Part shown: in pieces, positions 59,324 to 64,000 of the stretch | How the letters are laid out: the number at the start of each line of letters is the position of its first letter | How positions within the stretch are numbered: the first letter of the stretch is position 1 | From: Chimonanthus salicifolius | Lineage: Eukaryota > Streptophyta > Magnoliopsida > Laurales > Calycanthaceae | Reading direction: 5' to 3' | Assembly (NCBI GenBank): GCA_013350335.1 | Contig: CM023538.1 | Coordinates: forward strand, 52,744,769-52,808,768 | Length of the DNA stretch: 64,000 bases | Translations under genes and position numbers: made by a program | The notes under the pieces: generated by a model | The model's database searches: none | Told to the model about the DNA's origin: nothing | The model's input: only the letters and a program-made list of their open reading frames with translations

Positions 59324-60360
59324 CTTGGATGGGAAAAGAGTCTAATGTGTTTGAAACTGTCAATGGGTCCTCCTCTCTACTCCTAAGATTTTTCTCTCAA
59401 CATTGTGTTAATCCATCACCTAAGGAAAAAGACAGAAAGAGACTAAGGAACAGGAAGAGAGAGATACTCAAGGCACATCACAATACATACTTGCATTTTC
59501 TCTTAGATCGTGTGTGTTGCAGGCTTCGATATTTGTTTGCAAGTAGGAGCACATGCAGTGAAGGCTGATTGAAAGGGAACAAAGAGATAACCTTTGCTAA
59601 TGGATTCAGGTACGCTTGATTTACATTATGATTTTATTTCCGCCTAATGTTTATAATTTTGTAAAACACCATTTGACTCAGATCTTGTGGATTAATGTAT
59701 ATAGATCGAAATCATGTTTGATTTGGTATAATAAGTTGTAAATTTGAGAATGTGAAATTGATTCTTTCCATGCCCAAATACTCGATCCCATTAAGTAAAT
59801 ATTCTTTCAGCCTATCCTCTTGCCAAACAGGCTCCCCACTTGCAACAACCCACATCCCATCTTCTTTGCGTTTCCCATCGTCCCTACTCAGCATTGGCCT
59901 TCCATCCGACCAACCCATCTCCTTTCATACAGAACCCATCTCTTTCCAAATTCCATTCACCTGTTTGTACAACAGAGCGTCCACTCTCTTTCCTCTCTTC
60001 TATTTATTTAGTGTTCTCTCCCACTAGACCATCACTTTGATCGACCCCCTCCTTTAAGCATTGACTTTTACCCCATTAAACACCACCAACTCCAACTCAT
60101 TGACCGTCCATACCTTAACCCACTTTCCATTAGATTCTAATTAATCCCTTAGTTTATTCCTCACGTGCATCCACCAAATATCTCTTAGAACATGCCTTCA
60201 CTTGCATGTTGATTGAGCCAATTTACTTGTGAGTCCAGTTTGACCCTCGTTCACACCATTGACCACATCCATTATACCCACTTCATATCTCCATTAAACC
60301 CTAATTTAACCTATTCAACCTCCTTTTTTAAAAAATAAAAATAAAATTACTTTTCCCCTC
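59324..60360. other. Unassigned DNA right of the duplicated unit
   Basis: Single-copy in this window. 60000-60360 is pyrimidine-rich. The - strand frame 59712-59918 and + strand frame 59752-60027 show no domain I recognise. Position between Copia LTR and Copia pol suggests degraded element interior. Confidence 0.4.
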
Positions 60361-63253
60361 AACACCACCAAAACTGCCAGCATGCCTCATACAACCCTTC
60401 TCTCTTCCCGCGGGTGCGAGTACTCTATTCGTGGTGGTCGAGCTCAACAATTTGGATATGGCGGTTTATATGTCTATTCTTCATCTCACTCTGGTCGAGG
60501 TGGCCCTCGTCACACCGGTTGCAGACTGCTCGACCGGCATGCAGACTGCTCAACCAGTTGATCCCAAATGGTATCCAGACATTGGCACCACCAAGCACAT
60601 GCCTGGTGATGTTCGTTCCCTACGCTCTAAGTCCACTTAAACAGGTATGTATCAAGTTGTATTGGGTAACGATGAATTTTCTTCCTATTGCGCACATTGG
60701 TCATCTCTTTCTTTTCTTCTTATAACTATCAGTTTCAACTTTCTCGTGTTCTTCATGTTCCTCATATGCATAAGAATTTTTTATCTATTACACAGTTCAC
60801 TAAGGATAATTCTGTTAGCTTCACTTCATTTCCATGGGGCTTTATTATTCGTGACTTACGTACTGGCGCTATTTTGTTTCAAGGCAGATGTGAAGCTGGT
60901 CTTTATCTTATGAAACACAGCCCTCACTCTGCTCAGGCTCTCAGAGCCTCTTGCTCCTCAGCATCACTCTAGCACCAGCGCCTTGGTCATCCCTCACACC
61001 AAGTTTTACAGGTGCTTGATTGGACTAAGAGTTTAGGCTCTTCTCTTTCATTTTCTCACTCTACCTTTTGTAGCCATTGTGCGTTTGGCAAGTCTATGCG
61101 CCTTCCTTTTTTCTTCTCATGTTTATAATAGTGTTGTCCTATTTCATTTAGTTCATTCTAATGTATGGATGTCTCATATTTCTTCTGTTTTCGATTTTCA
61201 TTATTATGTCTTGTTTACTGATGATTGTACCAGATACTCTTAGATTTTTCCTATGCGCAATAAATCAAAAATCTTTTATCATTTTTCCCATTTCGTTGCA
61301 TTTGTTGCAAATCATTTCTCTACTTCCATTAAGCAATTACAGAGTGATAGAGGTAAAGAATATGATAATCACTCCTTTCGTCATCTGTGTGGGCAAAAAG
61401 AGATTCATCACCGTTTCTCATGTCCCCATACCCCGCAAGAAAATGGTCTTGCTGAATGTAAACATCGCCATATATCGCAGATGTGTCATACCTTGCTCAT
61501 TGCATCTCACCTTCCCCAAAACCCTTGGGCTGAAGCCCTCTCACCGCTGTGTACCTCATCAATCGCCTCCCCACCCAAGTCCTCAATTAGTCCTCACCAT
61601 TTCAAAAATTATTTGTTTATACACCAGACTATATGTCCCTTCGTACTTTTGGTTGTGCATGCGTCCCTTATCTAGGATATTATGTTACTAACAAACTGCA
61701 ACCAAGATCTCTTAAATGTGTTTTTCTGGGTTATATCACTCAACACAAAGGCTACAGGTGTCTTCACCCGCCCACTGGACGAGTCTATATTTCTCGACAC
61801 ATTGTGTTCAATGAAGCAGTGTTCCCCTATGCATCGGGCCCCTTGACAGCTGCTAAACCACCATCATCTGACGTGGTTTTTATCCCTCTCATTACTTCAT
61901 TGGCACATGCACCGCTGCCGCCTCATACATCACCCTCTCCCGCAGACACCTCTTCATCAACAAGCAGGCATTGACTATAATGAAACCTTCAACCCTGTCG
62001 TCAAGCCCACTACCATCCGCACTGTTCTCAGTCTCACGATCTCTTCAACTTGGCTCATTCATCAATTACACGTCAAGATTGCTTTTCTTCATGGCTACCT
62101 TACTGAAGAAGTCTACATGGCTCAACCACCGGGCTTCGTTGACCCCCGTCGCCCTCATCATGTTTGCAAACTCCATAGAGCCATTTATGGCTTAAAGCAA
62201 GCACCACGTGCCTGGCTTCAGCTATTTAGGTCCTTTCTTCTTTCTTATGGTTTTAAGCAGAACTGGCAGTTTTATGTTTATATTTCGACGGGCCTCACAT
62301 ATTATGATTCTCTTGCTCTATGTGGATGATATTGCTCTCAATGGCAACATTCCTTCACTCGACGACTGGGTACTGAGTTTGAAATCAAGGATCTTGACAA
62401 ACTTCATTACTTTTTGGGCATCGAAGTGACTCATCGCTCTCAAGGGTTACATTTGTCTCAAAATAACTACAACATTGACATTCTTCGACAACAGTCATAT
62501 GCTTGGTTGCAAACCGTGTTCTAACCCTGTTGCTGCTAAGACACAATTGTCTTCTACTACTGGTGATTTGCTCTCTGATCATTCTAAGTATCGGCATCTC
62601 TCTGGCACACTTCAAGATCTCACACTTACTTGGCATGACATTGCTTATACGGTGCATATTGCTTCTTAGTTCATAAGTTAGCCTCGCACTCTTCATTTAG
62701 ACGTTGTTAAGCGTATCTTGCACTATCTCAAAGGCTCCCTTGGTCGTGGCCTGCACATCACGCATGCGATGCAACCCTTACGCTTGGTTACTTACTCTGA
62801 TGCAGTTTGGGCTGATTGTCCTAATAGTCGTCGCTCCACTACTGGTAATCATATCTTTCTAGATCCCAACTTACTTTCATGGTGTGCAAAGAAACAACCA
62901 ACGGTCTTTCGCTCCAGTACTAAGGTTGAATATTGGGCCTTGCTTCTACTTTTGCTGACACTATTTGGATTCAGAACCTCTTTCGCGACCTTGGTTTTAC
63001 TCTCACTTCTTCGACACTACTTCTATGTAATAACCTCAGTGCCACATAAATGGCTGCTAATTGTGTTCCATGCTCGGACTAAACACATTGAGCTTGATTA
63101 TAAATTTGCTTTAGGCACTCATCAGATTTAGTTCGTGTCTTCTCAGGATCAACTAGCTGATATCTTCACCAAGGGTCTACCAAAGCACCGCTTCTTAGCA
63201 CTTAGTTCCAAACTCGTCGCAGCTCCACCATCACCGTTGAGTTTACGGGGGAG
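60361..63253 (+). pseudogene. Decayed Copia polyprotein (gag end to RNase H)
   Basis: Fragments in several frames follow Copia order: RG-rich gag end and protease-like WYPDIGTTKHM (60570), GAG-pre-integrase with QRLGHPSHQV and CAFGKSMRLPFF, integrase QSDRGKEYDN and HTPQENGLAECKHR (61340-61470), RT from DYNETFNPVVKP (61974) through AFLHGYLTEEVYMAQPPGF and YGLKQAPRAW to LLYVDDIALNG (about 62316), then HYFLGIEV, and RNase H CAKKQPTVFRSST and LADIFTKGLPKHR (63150). Stops and frameshifts are frequent. A purine tract TACGGGGGAG precedes the LTR. Confidence 0.9.
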
Positions 63254-63431
63254 TATTAACAGATATAGTTGATTTGTATTCTAGAGTCTTAATTGATTTG
63301 TGTTTTGCTCTAGAGTCCTAGGTGACTCGTGATTGTATTCCAACTGTAATCCCTAAATCATGGGACTCCTATTCTTATAAATTTGGATATCAATGAAAAA
63401 GGCTATGAGCCATTATTCCCAGACTTCAACA
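63254..63431 (+). mobile_element. Copia 3' LTR
   Basis: 178 bp from TATTAACAGATATAG to GACTTCAACA, matching 49912-50087 and 26639-26822. It follows the RNase H end directly, as expected of a 3' LTR. The next bases GAAGC only roughly resemble the bases left of 49912 (GAAAG), so the target duplication is uncertain. Confidence 0.88.
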
Positions 63432-64000
63432 GAAGCCACACGAGGCACCCAAAACCAACCACAAAGGCTAGAAGAAAGAGAAGCCCACATCCCAAGCCAG
63501 GGAGAGAAAGATCAATGAACCCACATCACGGGCAAGGAAACACGCCATGGATGGGTCAAGAGATAGCCAACACACCACCACTAAGGGGGTATGGCTAAGG
63601 CTAGATAGATCATCAAAATAATGCCTGAGAAATTGGTCAGGAATAGGAACAATGTATGAGCTAGAGGAAGACAAACAATGTAAAAGAGCTTCAGTAGAAA
63701 TATGATGAGTATAAGAGTGCAAATTCTTGGAGAGTTGTTTCGGCATACACATAGTTCTCAGAGTTCCTGAAGTAAATCTGCTCGAGTTTCATGCTCCTCT
63801 CGATCAGACACACAAGGCTATGTTGACACCCAAGTAGACAGACATAGGTGTTTTGATTGCATAGAGGCCAATGACGGGAGCCAAGAATCTCCCCCATAGC
63901 TCCAAGGTACAGACAACGAAAGTAGTAAAAATTTTCAAAATGAAAAAAATGCAGCAAAAGGGTAAAAGAGGCAGAATGGGCACTACTAATGTAGGTAGCG
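63432..64000. other. Right flank, possibly the remainder of a LINE 3' UTR
   Basis: Begins GAAGCCACACGAGGCACCCA and is A/G-rich. It could continue the LINE tail interrupted by the Copia at 49911. No coding motif was recognised on either strand. Confidence 0.35.

Noticed and set aside
59712..59918. - strand 68-codon frame with NGIEYLGMER
   Set aside because: I could not recognise a family, and it lies within degraded element DNA, so it is not called as a gene.

Overview
This is nuclear DNA of a flowering plant, probably a species with large, repeat-filled introns. The evidence is spliced genes with GT-AG introns, plant LTR retrotransposons (Ty1/Copia, Ty3/Gypsy), TRIMs, L1-type LINEs and a tRNA-derived SINE. 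The species cannot be named from the sequence. There are three host genes or gene copies. First is an 18-exon ERD6-like monosaccharide transporter (+ strand, 34-13816), complete and encoding 492 aa. Second and third are two complete four-exon alpha/beta-hydrolase paralogues of 305 aa on the - strand (18134-25699 and 39293-48928), both running tail-to-tail towards transporter sequence.

The main architectural event is a tandem segmental duplication. Unit 1 is about 12702-27239 and unit 2 about 27230-59323. The left breakpoint is in transporter intron 16. The right breakpoint lies inside an old Copia complex. The junction at about 27230 joins the end of one unit to the start of the next through the short shared motif CAGTTA. 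Each unit carries the last two transporter exons plus a whole hydrolase gene, so unit 2 begins with an orphan but open copy of exons 17 and 18 (31377-31726).

Unit 2 has grown to more than twice the length of unit 1 by later insertions. These are a 3.4 kb non-autonomous LTR element that captured a pyruvate kinase exon (27758-31129, TSD TGTAC), a 3.2 kb solo Gypsy LTR (34904-38130, TSD GTTAT), a 5'-truncated LINE (40461-41469), and a 6.9 kb Gypsy of the same family as the solo LTR (50134-57049, TSD ATTTC). Elements shared by both units (SINE, Copia remnant, palindrome-rich element, LINE 3' tail, TRIM, Copia LTR) were in place before the duplication, so the window gives a relative insertion chronology.

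Layout. 34-2680: transporter exons 1-11. 2681-9735: 7 kb intron 11 with two inverted Gypsy 3' ends, two head-to-head LINE fragments and a 94-bp miniature solo LTR. 9736-13816: exons 12-18, with a TIR-like element in intron 16. 13817-27239: rest of unit 1. 27230-59323: unit 2. 59324-64000: decayed Copia pol with its 3' LTR and flank. Positions of exons were read by eye from splice sites and family knowledge. No alignment or RNA evidence was available.
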